Origin: Halarcobacter sp.
GTDB lineage: Bacteria > Campylobacterota > Campylobacteria > Campylobacterales > Arcobacteraceae
Direction: 5' to 3'
Assembly (NCBI RefSeq): GCF_963675975.1
Contig: NZ_OY780939.1
Coordinates: 1-64,000, forward strand
Length of the DNA stretch: 64,000 nt
In this document: piece by piece, positions 30,010 to 37,954 of the stretch
How the letters are laid out: the number at the start of each line of letters is the position of its first letter
Numbering within the stretch: position 1 is the stretch's first letter
Translations under genes and position numbers: made by a program
The notes under the pieces: generated by a model
What the model was told of the DNA's origin: nothing
What the model saw: the letters and a program-made list of their open reading frames with translations, nothing else
Databases searched by the model: none

Positions 30010-30568
30010 AGTTTACTAAAGAACAGTTTTTTTCATCTTTTATCTTTACCTCTACAATTCTATTATGCTTGTTTATCTCTAATTGGCAACACTCAAGCAA
30101 CATCTCTTTTAATATTTTTCTTCCCCTCTGAACTCTTGATTTAGCAGCAGGCAAAGAAATATTCTCTTTTGTTGCCAACTCTTGTTGGGTATTGTTTTCT
30201 ATCTCTGAAAGCTCAATTGCTTTTTTATACTTATCGGGCAATCTACTTATTAAAAAACCTAAACATAATGATAACTCATCTTTAATAATCTCTTCAGAAT
30301 CTACCTCAAAAGGGTCATTCACCCAAGAGGGAACCTCTTTAATATTTTTGTTTGTTCTATAAAAGTCGATAATTGTATTTCTTGTTATTTGGTATACCCA
30401 ACTTTTTAGTTTTGTAATATCATCTAAAGTATCCATTTTTGTATGTATTTTTATAAAAACCTCATGCAAAATATCTTTTGCAGTTTGGGTATTTGATACT
30501 TTACTACTTATAAATCCTAAAAGTTGTTTATGGTATTCCCTCCAAACATCTTCTGTACTTTTATCCAT
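29996..30568 (-). CDS. sigZ: ECF-type RNA polymerase sigma factor, SigZ-like
   Basis: A 190-residue group 4 (ECF) sigma factor. Region 2 is about residues 8-75 (DILHEVFIKIHTKMD, WVYQITRNTIIDFYR); region 4 is about 105-160 (LPDKYKKAIELSEIENNTQQELATKENISLPAAKSRVQRGRKIL). The C-terminal LLECCQ cysteine pair and a later cysteine fit the SigZ subgroup. No anti-sigma factor gene is adjacent; the SigZ group often lacks a classical one. It follows the LysE-type exporter by 10 bases, so the pair is probably co-transcribed. Signal and regulon unknown. Confidence 0.82.
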   Translation of the reverse strand: MDKSTEDVWREYHKQLLGFISSKVSNTQTAKDILHEVFIKIHTKMDTLDDITKLKSWVYQITRNTIIDFYRTNKNIKEVPSWVNDPFEVDSEEIIKDELSLCLGFLISRLPDKYKKAIELSEIENNTQQELATKENISLPAAKSRVQRGRKILKEMLLECCQLEINKHNRIVEVKIKDEKNCSLVNSKDY

Positions 30569-30578
30569 TTTTACCCTT

Positions 30579-31181
30579 TTAAATTACTTTTATCAATTGC
30601 ATATAAAAAAGATATAATGCTACTAAAATTAATAAACTACCCATTATAATATTTAAAATTTTAACTCTTCTTTGTGTTTGAAATAAAAACATCACCCTTT
30701 GTCCTACTATTGCCCAAAAACTTAAGCACAAATAACATACTAAGAAATATATTATTATAAACAGTATTAAATCATTTGTGGAAGTAGAAAACAAAGAAAC
30801 CCCAGCTACACAAGCTATCCATGCCTTTGGATTTAACCATTGCAATAAAAAACCTTCATAAAATTTTGGTACAAAACTTTTGTTTTTTTCCAATTCTATT
30901 TTTTCTGCTGAGTTAATAATTTTATATCCCATATATATAATAAAACTAGAACCCAAAAAAGACAAATATATTAAAAAGTTAGGAAAAGACTCAATAATTT
31001 TTGAAAACCCAAAACTTATAAATGCCAACAATACAGTAAAACCAATAGTAGCTCCACTTATAAATAGAAAGGTTTTCTTAAACCCATTACTAATCCCTGA
31101 AGATATGATTATCATATTTACAGGACCTGGTGAAATTGACATAACAAAAGAGAAATAACTCATCGCAAAAATTACACTCAT
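30579..31181 (-). CDS. LysE family translocator
   Basis: A 200-residue inner-membrane protein of the LysE/RhtB amino-acid exporter superfamily with about six transmembrane helices. The N-terminal SPGPVNMIIISSGISNG is the family signature, and QWLNPKAWIACVAGVSLF (about residues 112-129) is the second conserved segment. It probably exports an amino acid or a small polar compound. Encoded just upstream of sigZ. Confidence 0.85.
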   Translation of the reverse strand: MSVIFAMSYFSFVMSISPGPVNMIIISSGISNGFKKTFLFISGATIGFTVLLAFISFGFSKIIESFPNFLIYLSFLGSSFIIYMGYKIINSAEKIELEKNKSFVPKFYEGFLLQWLNPKAWIACVAGVSLFSTSTNDLILFIIIYFLVCYLCLSFWAIVGQRVMFLFQTQRRVKILNIIMGSLLILVALYLFYMQLIKVI

Positions 31182-31246
31182 ATAAATCCTTTTAAGTATT
31201 TATATATGTAGACGAAAAGAGTTTAAAAAAGATGCAAAATTTGATC

Positions 31247-31756
31247 TTAAATTAAACTATTTAATTTGTAAGCCCAAGCTTTATATGCAGCTTGTCCTAG
31301 ATGAAGGCCATCTGTAGTTAGATTTTCTTTTAAAAGTTTTTTTTCATTTTCAAAAGATTCATTTAAATCAAGAAATTTCAAACTGTTTTTCTTGCAATAC
31401 TCTTCTATCATAGAGTTTAATTTTAAAACTTTTTTATTGACTGCTGGCATTTGGGTTATAAAAATACCATTTACAAGAATATTGGCATTGCTTTCTTGTA
31501 AAATTTTTAATATTTTTTTATAGTTTTCAAATACTTCATCTAAAGGGATTGATAAACATAAATCATTTACACCAATCATCAAAACAATTGTTTTAGGCTC
31601 TATGTTTTTTATTAAGTCTATTCTTTCTAAAACACCTTTTGTAGTGTCCCCATCAATACCTAAGTTTAAAAGATGCTCTTTTTCTAAAAGTTTATTCCAA
31701 TCACCTCTTGCTATTATAGAATCACCTAAAAGTACAACTTCTATATTTTTTTTCAT
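31247..31756 (-). CDS. SGNH/GDSL hydrolase
   Basis: A 169-residue SGNH-type hydrolase. Block I is VVLLGDSIIARGDW (nucleophile Ser about residue 13), block III is LMIGVNDLC (Asn), and block V is TTDGLHLG with the catalytic Asp/His pair (about residues 149-152). No signal peptide, so it is probably a cytoplasmic esterase or lipase-like enzyme; substrate unknown. Its start overlaps the racemase gene by 4 bases. Confidence 0.85.
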   Translation of the reverse strand: MKKNIEVVLLGDSIIARGDWNKLLEKEHLLNLGIDGDTTKGVLERIDLIKNIEPKTIVLMIGVNDLCLSIPLDEVFENYKKILKILQESNANILVNGIFITQMPAVNKKVLKLNSMIEEYCKKNSLKFLDLNESFENEKKLLKENLTTDGLHLGQAAYKAWAYKLNSLI

Positions 31757-32448
31757 TTTAAAGCTTCCTCTACTGCTTCTAACACATGAATAACAGTAGT
31801 ATCAAAAATAGGAATATCTACATAACCTTGTTTAATAATCATAGATATCTCAGTACAACCTAAGATTACCCCTTCACACTCTTGCTCTTTTTCTAATCTT
31901 TTTATTATTTTTATATATTCATCTCTTGATTTTTTATTACATATTCCTAAACATAACTCTTTATAAATCACATCATGGATAATATCTTGCTCTTTTTCAT
32001 TTGGAGTTATAACTTCAATACCAAAATTCTCTTCTATTCTATTTTTATAAAACTCTTCAGTCATGGTAAACTTTGTACCTAAAAGGGCTACTTTTTTTAT
32101 ATTGCTTTTAAGTAAAGCTTTACCTGTAGCATCTGCAATATGTAAAATAGGTATAGAGATATTTTTTTCTATTTGAGGTACAACTTTATGCATTGTATTT
32201 GTACAGATTATTAAAAAATCTGCTTTTGCAGATTCTATTGCTTTTGCTTCTTCAGATAATATTACAGCTGTTTCATCCCAAAGTGCACTGTGCTGAAACT
32301 TTTCTATCTCTTCAAAATCGACACTAGATAGGATTATTTTTGCACTATGAAGACCACCTAGTCTATTTTTTATCTCTTCATTTATTAATTTATAATAAGT
32401 AGAAGTACTCTCCCAACTCATTCCACCAAGCATTCCTATTTTTTTCAT
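31753..32448 (-). CDS. Aspartate/glutamate racemase family protein
   Basis: A 231-residue PLP-independent racemase of the YgeA/RacX type. It starts with IGMLGGMSWESTSTYYKLIN, and both catalytic cysteine regions are present: IICTNTMHK (about residues 82-90) and ILGCTEISM (about 195-203). It interconverts amino-acid enantiomers; the substrate may be aspartate, glutamate or a broader set. It overlaps the SGNH hydrolase by 4 bases and follows a RhtB-type exporter by 9 bases, so the three may act on the same class of compounds. Confidence 0.87.
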   Translation of the reverse strand: MKKIGMLGGMSWESTSTYYKLINEEIKNRLGGLHSAKIILSSVDFEEIEKFQHSALWDETAVILSEEAKAIESAKADFLIICTNTMHKVVPQIEKNISIPILHIADATGKALLKSNIKKVALLGTKFTMTEEFYKNRIEENFGIEVITPNEKEQDIIHDVIYKELCLGICNKKSRDEYIKIIKRLEKEQECEGVILGCTEISMIIKQGYVDIPIFDTTVIHVLEAVEEALK

Positions 32449-32457
32449 TTAATCCCT

Positions 32458-33096
32458 TTATTTATTTGTACTAAATATCAATTTTAACCCTAATGCTAAA
32501 AATATTGTCCCAACAATTTTATTTAACCAAGCACTTACAGATTTATTTACTTGTATTCTTTTTGAAACCTTTGAAGTTAGTATAACTATACTAAACTCTA
32601 CAACCATTCCTACTAAGATAACTAGAAAACCTAAATATAAAAGTTGTATTGGTATAGAACCATGTCCTTCTCTTACAAATTGAGGGAGAAAAGCCATAAA
32701 AAATATTGCAACTTTAGGATTTAATATATCTATTAAAACACCTTCTTTAAAAGCTTTAAACATAGAAATATTTGTAAAAGATTTTTTTGTAACATTTAGA
32801 TTTCTATTTTTTTGCTTAAAAGCCTGATATGCAAGAAAAAATAAATAAAAAGCTCCAACTATTTTAACTATTGTAAAAGCATACGCCGAAGTAACTAAAA
32901 TAGCAGAAATACCAACTGCTGCTGCAACTACATGAACTAAAGCCCCAGTACAAACTCCCAAAGAAGAGATTAAGCCAACTTTTTTACCATTATTAACAGT
33001 TCTAGTTAATATATAAATCAAATCTGGTCCAGGGGAAATACTTATTAATACTGCCGCAGATAAAAAAAGAAACCAAAAGTTTAAATCTTCAATCAT
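32458..33096 (-). CDS. LysE/RhtB family translocator
   Basis: A 212-residue six-helix amino-acid exporter. Signatures: SISPGPDLIYILTRTVNNG at the N-terminus and DILNPKVAIFFMAFLPQFV (about residues 117-135), both typical of RhtB-type homoserine/threonine or leucine exporters. It leads the exporter-racemase-hydrolase unit. It differs clearly from the LysE protein at 30579-31181, so this is not a recent duplication. Confidence 0.88.
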   Translation of the reverse strand: MIEDLNFWFLFLSAAVLISISPGPDLIYILTRTVNNGKKVGLISSLGVCTGALVHVVAAAVGISAILVTSAYAFTIVKIVGAFYLFFLAYQAFKQKNRNLNVTKKSFTNISMFKAFKEGVLIDILNPKVAIFFMAFLPQFVREGHGSIPIQLLYLGFLVILVGMVVEFSIVILTSKVSKRIQVNKSVSAWLNKIVGTIFLALGLKLIFSTNK

Positions 33097-33159
33097 TTAT
33101 TGTCCTTTATAAAAGAAGATTATAATCAAATATAATTAAAAAATAAAATTATACAGGTA

Positions 33160-33813
33160 TCAATTTAACTTTTGTAAGCCATCTTTATTTAGTTTATACA
33201 CACTAGGAGCAAGTTTTTCAATAAATGTTTTATGGTGTGAAACTATTATCATAGATTTTTTTATAGAATTTAAAATTTTTATTATCTTCTCTTCTGCATC
33301 TTCATCGAGGGCATTTGTAGGTTCATCTAGAAGTAAAATTTTTGGTTTTGTAATTAGTATTCCAGCTAAAGCTACAATCTTTTGCTCACCTCCACTTAAA
33401 TCATAAATATTTCTATTTTCTAAATGGGAAATTCCTAAGTCTTCAAGGATTTGACAAGATTTAGTATAAGCATCATCTTTTTTTTCACCCTGAGCTCTTA
33501 ATGCAAACATAACATCTTCTATAACAGTTGGGCAAAGGAAATGATCACTTACATCTTGGGGAAGATATCCAATATCACTTCTATATTTTCTAAAATCTTT
33601 TAGATTTTTCATCTCATCATGAAATAAAAAAACTGAACCAGCACTTGGTTTTATAAGACCTACAATAATTTTAAGCAAAGAGCTTTTTCCACTCCCATTT
33701 GCACCAATAATTGCCACTTTTTCTTCATGGGAAACATTTAGTGTAACATTGTTAAATACTTCTTTACTAGTGTTTTTATAAGCTAACTCTTTTAAATTTA
33801 TTGAACAACTCAA
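33160..33813 (-). CDS. nikO: Nickel ECF transporter ATPase subunit NikO
   Basis: A 217-residue ABC ATPase that powers nickel uptake by the energy-coupling-factor complex. Walker A is GANGSGKSSLL (about residues 39-49), the signature is LSGGEQKIV, Walker B is ILLLDEPTNALDE, and the switch His is in VSHHK. The start chosen is the TTG at 33811-33813, which overlaps the nikQ stop as TTGA and has AGAGGT upstream; the longer reading from 33843 would overlap nikQ further. Last gene of nikKMLQO. Confidence 0.85.
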   Translation of the reverse strand: MSCSINLKELAYKNTSKEVFNNVTLNVSHEEKVAIIGANGSGKSSLLKIIVGLIKPSAGSVFLFHDEMKNLKDFRKYRSDIGYLPQDVSDHFLCPTVIEDVMFALRAQGEKKDDAYTKSCQILEDLGISHLENRNIYDLSGGEQKIVALAGILITKPKILLLDEPTNALDEDAEEKIIKILNSIKKSMIIVSHHKTFIEKLAPSVYKLNKDGLQKLN

Positions 33814-34457
33814 ACCATTACCTCTTTTACATATAACATACAAACAAAAAATATTAAAGCTACATCATAAAGTGATAGCTTTGAATTGTTTATTAGATAG
33901 ATTTTTCCATGAAATCCCCTTAACTCAAAAGAGTCTTGTAAAGCGTTTGCTTTTCTTATTGATTTCACAAAAATATGACCAAACAGATTACCATAAGTTT
34001 CATAAGCAAAAAGTGAAGAATTTGCTCTAAATCCCCTAGCTCTTAGTGTTAGTTTTATTTTTTTAAATTCATCAGTTAAAACTTGTATCATCTTCAAAGA
34101 GAAATAAACTGAACTTACAAACTTTTTTGGAAATCTTAGTTCATTTAAAGCCCTTACAATATCATAACCACTAGATTTTGAAAATAAAAGTAGATTAAAA
34201 AAGATAATCATATTGGTTCTAATATATATATTTATAGCATTTTGAATATCATCTTGAAGTATCAAAATTATAAATATCATTGCAATAAAAAGGTTTAAAA
34301 ACAGTAGTTTCTTAAGTATTTTAAATATATCTTTATACTCACAAATCATTGCAAATATAATTGGAAGTAAAAATAGAATTTCAATTTTATTAAAACTTAT
34401 AAGTATTGAGTATAAAAAAGCACATATTAATATAATTGAAGAGTTAAATTTACTCAT
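33810..34457 (-). CDS. nikQ: Nickel ECF transporter T component NikQ
   Basis: A 215-residue integral membrane T component (CbiQ/NikQ family) with about five hydrophobic helices. Two coupling-helix motifs are visible: the Ala-Arg-Gly type segment TLRARGFRA (about residues 138-146) and SFELRGFHG (about 176-184), which contact the ATPases. It overlaps nikL and nikO by 4 bases each, so it is translated as part of the nickel operon. Confidence 0.85.
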   Translation of the reverse strand: MSKFNSSIILICAFLYSILISFNKIEILFLLPIIFAMICEYKDIFKILKKLLFLNLFIAMIFIILILQDDIQNAINIYIRTNMIIFFNLLLFSKSSGYDIVRALNELRFPKKFVSSVYFSLKMIQVLTDEFKKIKLTLRARGFRANSSLFAYETYGNLFGHIFVKSIRKANALQDSFELRGFHGKIYLINNSKLSLYDVALIFFVCMLYVKEVMV

Positions 34458-34852
34458 TTTTTAATTCTCTTTAATCCTATAAATATTAAAACCAATAAAG
34501 CTATTGCAATAATAGCTTCAATAAGATTATAATCTTTTACTTCAGGTTTTTCCTCTTTTAAGTTTTTTACTTCAAACTCACTTTGTGCACCATGTCCACC
34601 CATAGCTTCTGCTTTTATCACAAGCTTTGGTTTTAACTGTTTTACTATATATTCACCAGCTTTATTTGTAAGTCCCTTTTCAAGTAAATTTCCATCTTGG
34701 TCATATACTTCAATTTTACACTCATTACAATGTGTTCCTGAAGCAAAATATGTAGAAGCTATAACCTTTGAATTCTCTTCATAAATAAAAAGATTTAACT
34801 TATGTGCAAAAGCACAAATTGTTAATAAAAACAATAAAGATACTATTTTCAT
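34454..34852 (-). CDS. nikL: Nickel transporter accessory protein NikL
   Basis: A 132-residue membrane-anchored periplasmic protein: an N-terminal signal (residues 1-16, ending AFA), a small beta domain with metal-binding candidates HCNEC (about residues 41-45) and MGGHGA, and a C-terminal TM helix (about 110-127). This fits NikL, which replaces NikN in some NikM-containing transporters. It overlaps nikM and nikQ by 4 bases each. Role in delivering nickel to NikM is inferred from the family. Confidence 0.78.
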   Translation of the reverse strand: MKIVSLLFLLTICAFAHKLNLFIYEENSKVIASTYFASGTHCNECKIEVYDQDGNLLEKGLTNKAGEYIVKQLKPKLVIKAEAMGGHGAQSEFEVKNLKEEKPEVKDYNLIEAIIAIALLVLIFIGLKRIKK

Positions 34853-35451
34853 AAATTCACCTCTTCTAAAAGTTGAGGAGTTGATTTTTTTAGATAATTA
34901 ATCAAGAAAATTGTAATCAATCCTTCTATTACCATTGCTGGAACATTTGCTAAAAATATTGTTAAAGAAGCATAAAAATACTCCTCTTTAGATAAAGCTA
35001 ATATAAGTGCAAGTAAAAATGTAGCTAATAGTACAGGGAAAAATCCAATTACAAAATATTTTATTTTTTCTTCTAAAAGATTAAAAAATCCTTTTTTTAC
35101 AAATAGATATGTTATAAAAGCAGGCAAGGACATGATAATAAGATTTGCCCCAAGGGAAGTTATCCCACCATAACCTAAAAGCGTAGCTTGAAATAAAAGT
35201 GCTATTAAAACACTTAAAAAAACACATGGACCAATCAATATACCAATTATTCCTATTAGTACCAAATGTATTTGTACAGGACCTAAAGGGATATGTATAA
35301 ATGAAGCGATAAAAAATATTGCACTCATAGCAGCTACAAGTGCAATATTTTTATTTTTTAAATTTTTAAGTGAATAGATTACTAGCCCTGCTCCTATTAC
35401 TGCTGTAGTAATAGCAACCTCACTAGATAAAATACCATCTGATATATGCAT
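34849..35451 (-). CDS. nikM: Nickel ECF transporter substrate-binding membrane protein NikM
   Basis: A 200-residue CbiM/NikM-family membrane protein that binds the metal. The N-terminus MHISDGILSSEV is diagnostic: the first Met-His, together with an internal His, forms the Ni2+ site, so the start is fixed here. Further support is ASFIHIPLGPVQIHLVLIGI (about residues 48-67), which has the expected histidines. Nickel is preferred over cobalt because nikK and nikL flank it and no cobalamin genes are present. Confidence 0.87.
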   Translation of the reverse strand: MHISDGILSSEVAITTAVIGAGLVIYSLKNLKNKNIALVAAMSAIFFIASFIHIPLGPVQIHLVLIGIIGILIGPCVFLSVLIALLFQATLLGYGGITSLGANLIIMSLPAFITYLFVKKGFFNLLEEKIKYFVIGFFPVLLATFLLALILALSKEEYFYASLTIFLANVPAMVIEGLITIFLINYLKKSTPQLLEEVNL

Positions 35452-35454
35452 ATT

Positions 35455-36177
35455 CTAATAAGCCTTTACCCAAATTAAAGCACCATTTTCAATAGGATAT
35501 TTTTTCCCTTTGTATTCCTTCTCACCCTCTTCTATAAGTGCAGCAAATCCCCACCACCCTTTGTGGTTCATAACAAAAGAAAATACTCCATTGTCGTCTG
35601 TTTTTACAACTTGTGTAATGTGGGCATCAGTTGGTGCTTTTAAATTAAATTCATTATATAATTCAACTTCAACCTCTACATTTGAAACAGCTTCACCATT
35701 ATATACAACTTTTCCTTGAAAAATATTCCCTGCATATAGTCCAAAAGGCTTTGTTAAAGGGATAATTTCATAAGTTAAACCAATTGGTTCATCCCAACCA
35801 TCTTCTAATCCATATGAAGATACAATAACTTTAGGTACATGAGAGATATATTTTCCCTCAGCAGGCTCAAAATATGGCTCAGGGATTGTATAAAACTTGT
35901 AAACACCAGGTTTTTTTATCTCATAACTACTTTTCCAAGCTTTATGGTCAAACACTTTTGTTTCACTTAAAGGTAAAGATTGTTTATTTTTTTCATAAAA
36001 AATACCCTTTGGTTTAACCATTGTCATACCAGTTTGCTCAAAAGGATGAATAAACATAGCATCTAAAGTTATTTTAGATTCCTCTTTTGAAGTAACATTA
36101 TCAGTAGATGGGATAAAAGTAAGAAAGTGAGCATTTGCAAACACTGCAAATACTCCAGCTAAAATCAGTTTTTTCAT
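35455..36177 (-). CDS. nikK: Nickel uptake periplasmic protein NikK (DUF4198)
   Basis: A 240-residue exported DUF4198 protein. The signal peptide (residues 1-16) is followed by the typical start HFLTFIPSTDNV, whose N-terminal His is expected to bind metal after cleavage, and TLDAMFIHPFEQTGM. NikK is thought to bind periplasmic Ni2+ for the NikMLQO complex. It has a good AAGGAG site and leads the operon nikK-nikM-nikL-nikQ-nikO. Nickel would serve hydrogenase or urease, neither of which is in this window. Confidence 0.82.
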   Translation of the reverse strand: MKKLILAGVFAVFANAHFLTFIPSTDNVTSKEESKITLDAMFIHPFEQTGMTMVKPKGIFYEKNKQSLPLSETKVFDHKAWKSSYEIKKPGVYKFYTIPEPYFEPAEGKYISHVPKVIVSSYGLEDGWDEPIGLTYEIIPLTKPFGLYAGNIFQGKVVYNGEAVSNVEVEVELYNEFNLKAPTDAHITQVVKTDDNGVFSFVMNHKGWWGFAALIEEGEKEYKGKKYPIENGALIWVKAY

Positions 36178-36187
36178 TATTTGCTCC

Positions 36188-36225
36188 TTGAATTTATGAA
36201 AAGATTATAAATATTTTAAATTCAA
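36188..36225 (-). promoter_or_regulatory. Dyad around the predicted nikK promoter
   Basis: Nine-base arms TTGAATTTA and TAAATTCAA separated by 20 bases, with a TATAAT -10 box (36204-36209, minus strand) between them, 27-32 bases upstream of the nikK start. A possible metal-responsive operator; spacing is longer than the usual NikR site. Confidence 0.35.
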
Positions 36226-36281
36226 AGGAAATAAATTAAATTTTTTCTTATGTATTTTTAGAACTAATTAATAAAAATAAT

Positions 36282-36638
36282 TTAAATTTCAAAAACCTTT
36301 CCTATATTTTGTAATTCCTTTTTATATTCTTTAGAAATATAATAGTTTATCATAAGTCCTTCTCTTTTTGATATTAAAATATTTGCATCTTTTAATTTTC
36401 TAAGATGTTGGGATACAGGAGATTGCTTCATAGATAAAATATCACTTATATCACATACACACATTTTTTCATATTTTAAAAGTAAATAAACTATTTTAAG
36501 TCTTACTTCACTTCCTAATAAAGAGTAAAGTTTGGCCTCTTTTGAAAACACTTTGTCTAATCTTTTTACCTCATCTCTTTCATGATTAATTAGATTTTCA
36601 TTTACTTCAATTCTAAGACAAGTTGTATCTACTTTCAT
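36282..36638 (-). CDS. ArsR/SmtB family metalloregulator
   Basis: A 118-residue winged-helix repressor. The N-terminal Cys (residue 7, DTTCLR) and the Cys pair in MCVCDIS (about residues 66-72, the ELCVCDL metal motif) suggest binding of a thiophilic metal. The recognition helix is MKQSPVSQHLRKLKDANI. The start at 36638 was chosen because AAGGA lies just upstream and the N-terminus then matches ArsR relatives; the longer reading from 36833 overlaps the permease gene. It is downstream of the Cu/Zn efflux permease and probably represses that operon through the repeats near 37893-37920. Confidence 0.86.
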   Translation of the reverse strand: MKVDTTCLRIEVNENLINHERDEVKRLDKVFSKEAKLYSLLGSEVRLKIVYLLLKYEKMCVCDISDILSMKQSPVSQHLRKLKDANILISKREGLMINYYISKEYKKELQNIGKVFEI

Positions 36639-36648
36639 TTGATTCCTT

Positions 36649-37881
36649 TTAAAGCTTTGTTTTAAAACTTGTATTTTGATTTGGACTGAAGCCACCCTTT
36701 GATACAAAACTATTTTGTGGTTTGTTTGCTTGAAGTTTATTTGGTGTTGGCTTTGAAGATGAACACGTCTCATTTGTATCACAACATGAAGTCTCTTTTT
36801 TATTAAACTTATCTTTAAATATATGATAGACAATTAAAGCTATCATAGCTATAGAAGCTATTATATTAAATATAGATACCTCTTCATTGTCTATTGAGAT
36901 TGTTAATAAGCTTAATTCTTTAAAAAATGTATCATATAAATATCCAAATAATAAAGCCATAATAGCAATAACTACAAGATAAACTATAAGTGCTGTTTTT
37001 CCAAGCATTTTATAAACTACACTCATAGTAACAGCACTAGTTGCAGGTCCTGCTGTTAAAAATATAAAAACAGCTCCAGGTGACATTCCTTGAATCATAA
37101 AAGCAGCTGCTATTGGTAAAGATGCTGTTGCACAAGTATATAAAGGCATAGCAAAAAGCATAACTACAATATATGTCAAAAACTGATTTTCAAAAAGCAT
37201 TTGTGTATACTCTTTTGGTGTAAAAGTCACAAATAAAGCACCAAGTATAAGACCTATAATCAAGGCTTTTGCCATATCATTAAAAAGAGTTCCATATCCA
37301 TATTTTAGTACAGCTATAAACGAAAAGCCTTTTTTACTACTTGAACTACTGCAACAACTCGATGTTGTAGTGGAATTAGAACTGCAACAGCTAGATGTAG
37401 AACTAGAGTTTGAACTACTACAACAGCTTTGAGGCTCTTCCATATTTTCATTAGTATCTTTTGTATCTTTTTTTTCAAACAGATTTTGAACTAATCCAAC
37501 TGTAATAGCTATAATTACAGAAGAAACAACTCTATATAAAGTGAATACAAATCCAAATAATGAGTATGTTGCTAAAATAGAATCTACTCCCGTAATAGGA
37601 GTTGAGATTAAGAAACTTTGAACTGCACCCTTACTAGCACCCTCTTTTTTTAGTCCTTGTGCCAAAGGGATTACAGAGCAAGAACAAACAGGTAAAGGTA
37701 TTCCAAAAAGTGTTGCTTTTATAACTGAGCTTGTTGAATCTTTTCCAAGATGTGAAGAGACAAAAGTATCTGGTATTAGTTGTTTTAAAATACCTGCAAA
37801 AAATAAACCAATGATTATATATATTGACATTGCATTTAATAAATCTAAAAAGTTTGCAAAAAAATTTTGTAATATTTCCAT
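36649..37881 (-). CDS. SO_0444 family Cu/Zn efflux permease
   Basis: A 410-residue inner-membrane permease (DUF318/ArsP-like fold) of the SO_0444 family. The N-terminal half has LFGIPLPVCSCSVIPLAQGLKKEGASKGA (about residues 58-86) with the conserved CSC and the family proline/glycine pattern; the C-terminal half repeats it with MPLYTCATASLPIAAAFM. Between them lies a cytoplasmic Cys/Ser-rich loop with three CC pairs (about residues 152-178), and another CC plus Cys near the C-terminus (ETSCCDTNETC). The protein probably exports copper or zinc. It is co-transcribed with the ArsR regulator downstream (10-base gap). Confidence 0.85.
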   Translation of the reverse strand: MEILQNFFANFLDLLNAMSIYIIIGLFFAGILKQLIPDTFVSSHLGKDSTSSVIKATLFGIPLPVCSCSVIPLAQGLKKEGASKGAVQSFLISTPITGVDSILATYSLFGFVFTLYRVVSSVIIAITVGLVQNLFEKKDTKDTNENMEEPQSCCSSSNSSSTSSCCSSNSTTTSSCCSSSSSKKGFSFIAVLKYGYGTLFNDMAKALIIGLILGALFVTFTPKEYTQMLFENQFLTYIVVMLFAMPLYTCATASLPIAAAFMIQGMSPGAVFIFLTAGPATSAVTMSVVYKMLGKTALIVYLVVIAIMALLFGYLYDTFFKELSLLTISIDNEEVSIFNIIASIAMIALIVYHIFKDKFNKKETSCCDTNETCSSSKPTPNKLQANKPQNSFVSKGGFSPNQNTSFKTKL

Positions 37882-37892
37882 TATGATTCCTA

Positions 37893-37920
37893 TAGTATAT
37901 TAGAATATACTAATATACTA
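37893..37920 (-). promoter_or_regulatory. Probable ArsR operator
   Basis: A 9-2-9 perfect inverted repeat TAGTATATT-AG-AATATACTA (37893-37912) followed by a direct copy of AATATACTA (37912-37920), located 12-39 bases upstream of the efflux permease start. This is the position and type of site expected for an ArsR/SmtB repressor. Confidence 0.6.
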
Positions 37921-37954
37921 AAAAGAACTTATATTAAACTTTAATTTTTGCTAG

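Noticed and set aside
36639-36833. N-terminal extension of the ArsR-family gene
   Set aside because: It lies entirely within the end of the efflux permease gene in another frame, and a good AAGGA site with a matching ArsR N-terminus exists at 36638.
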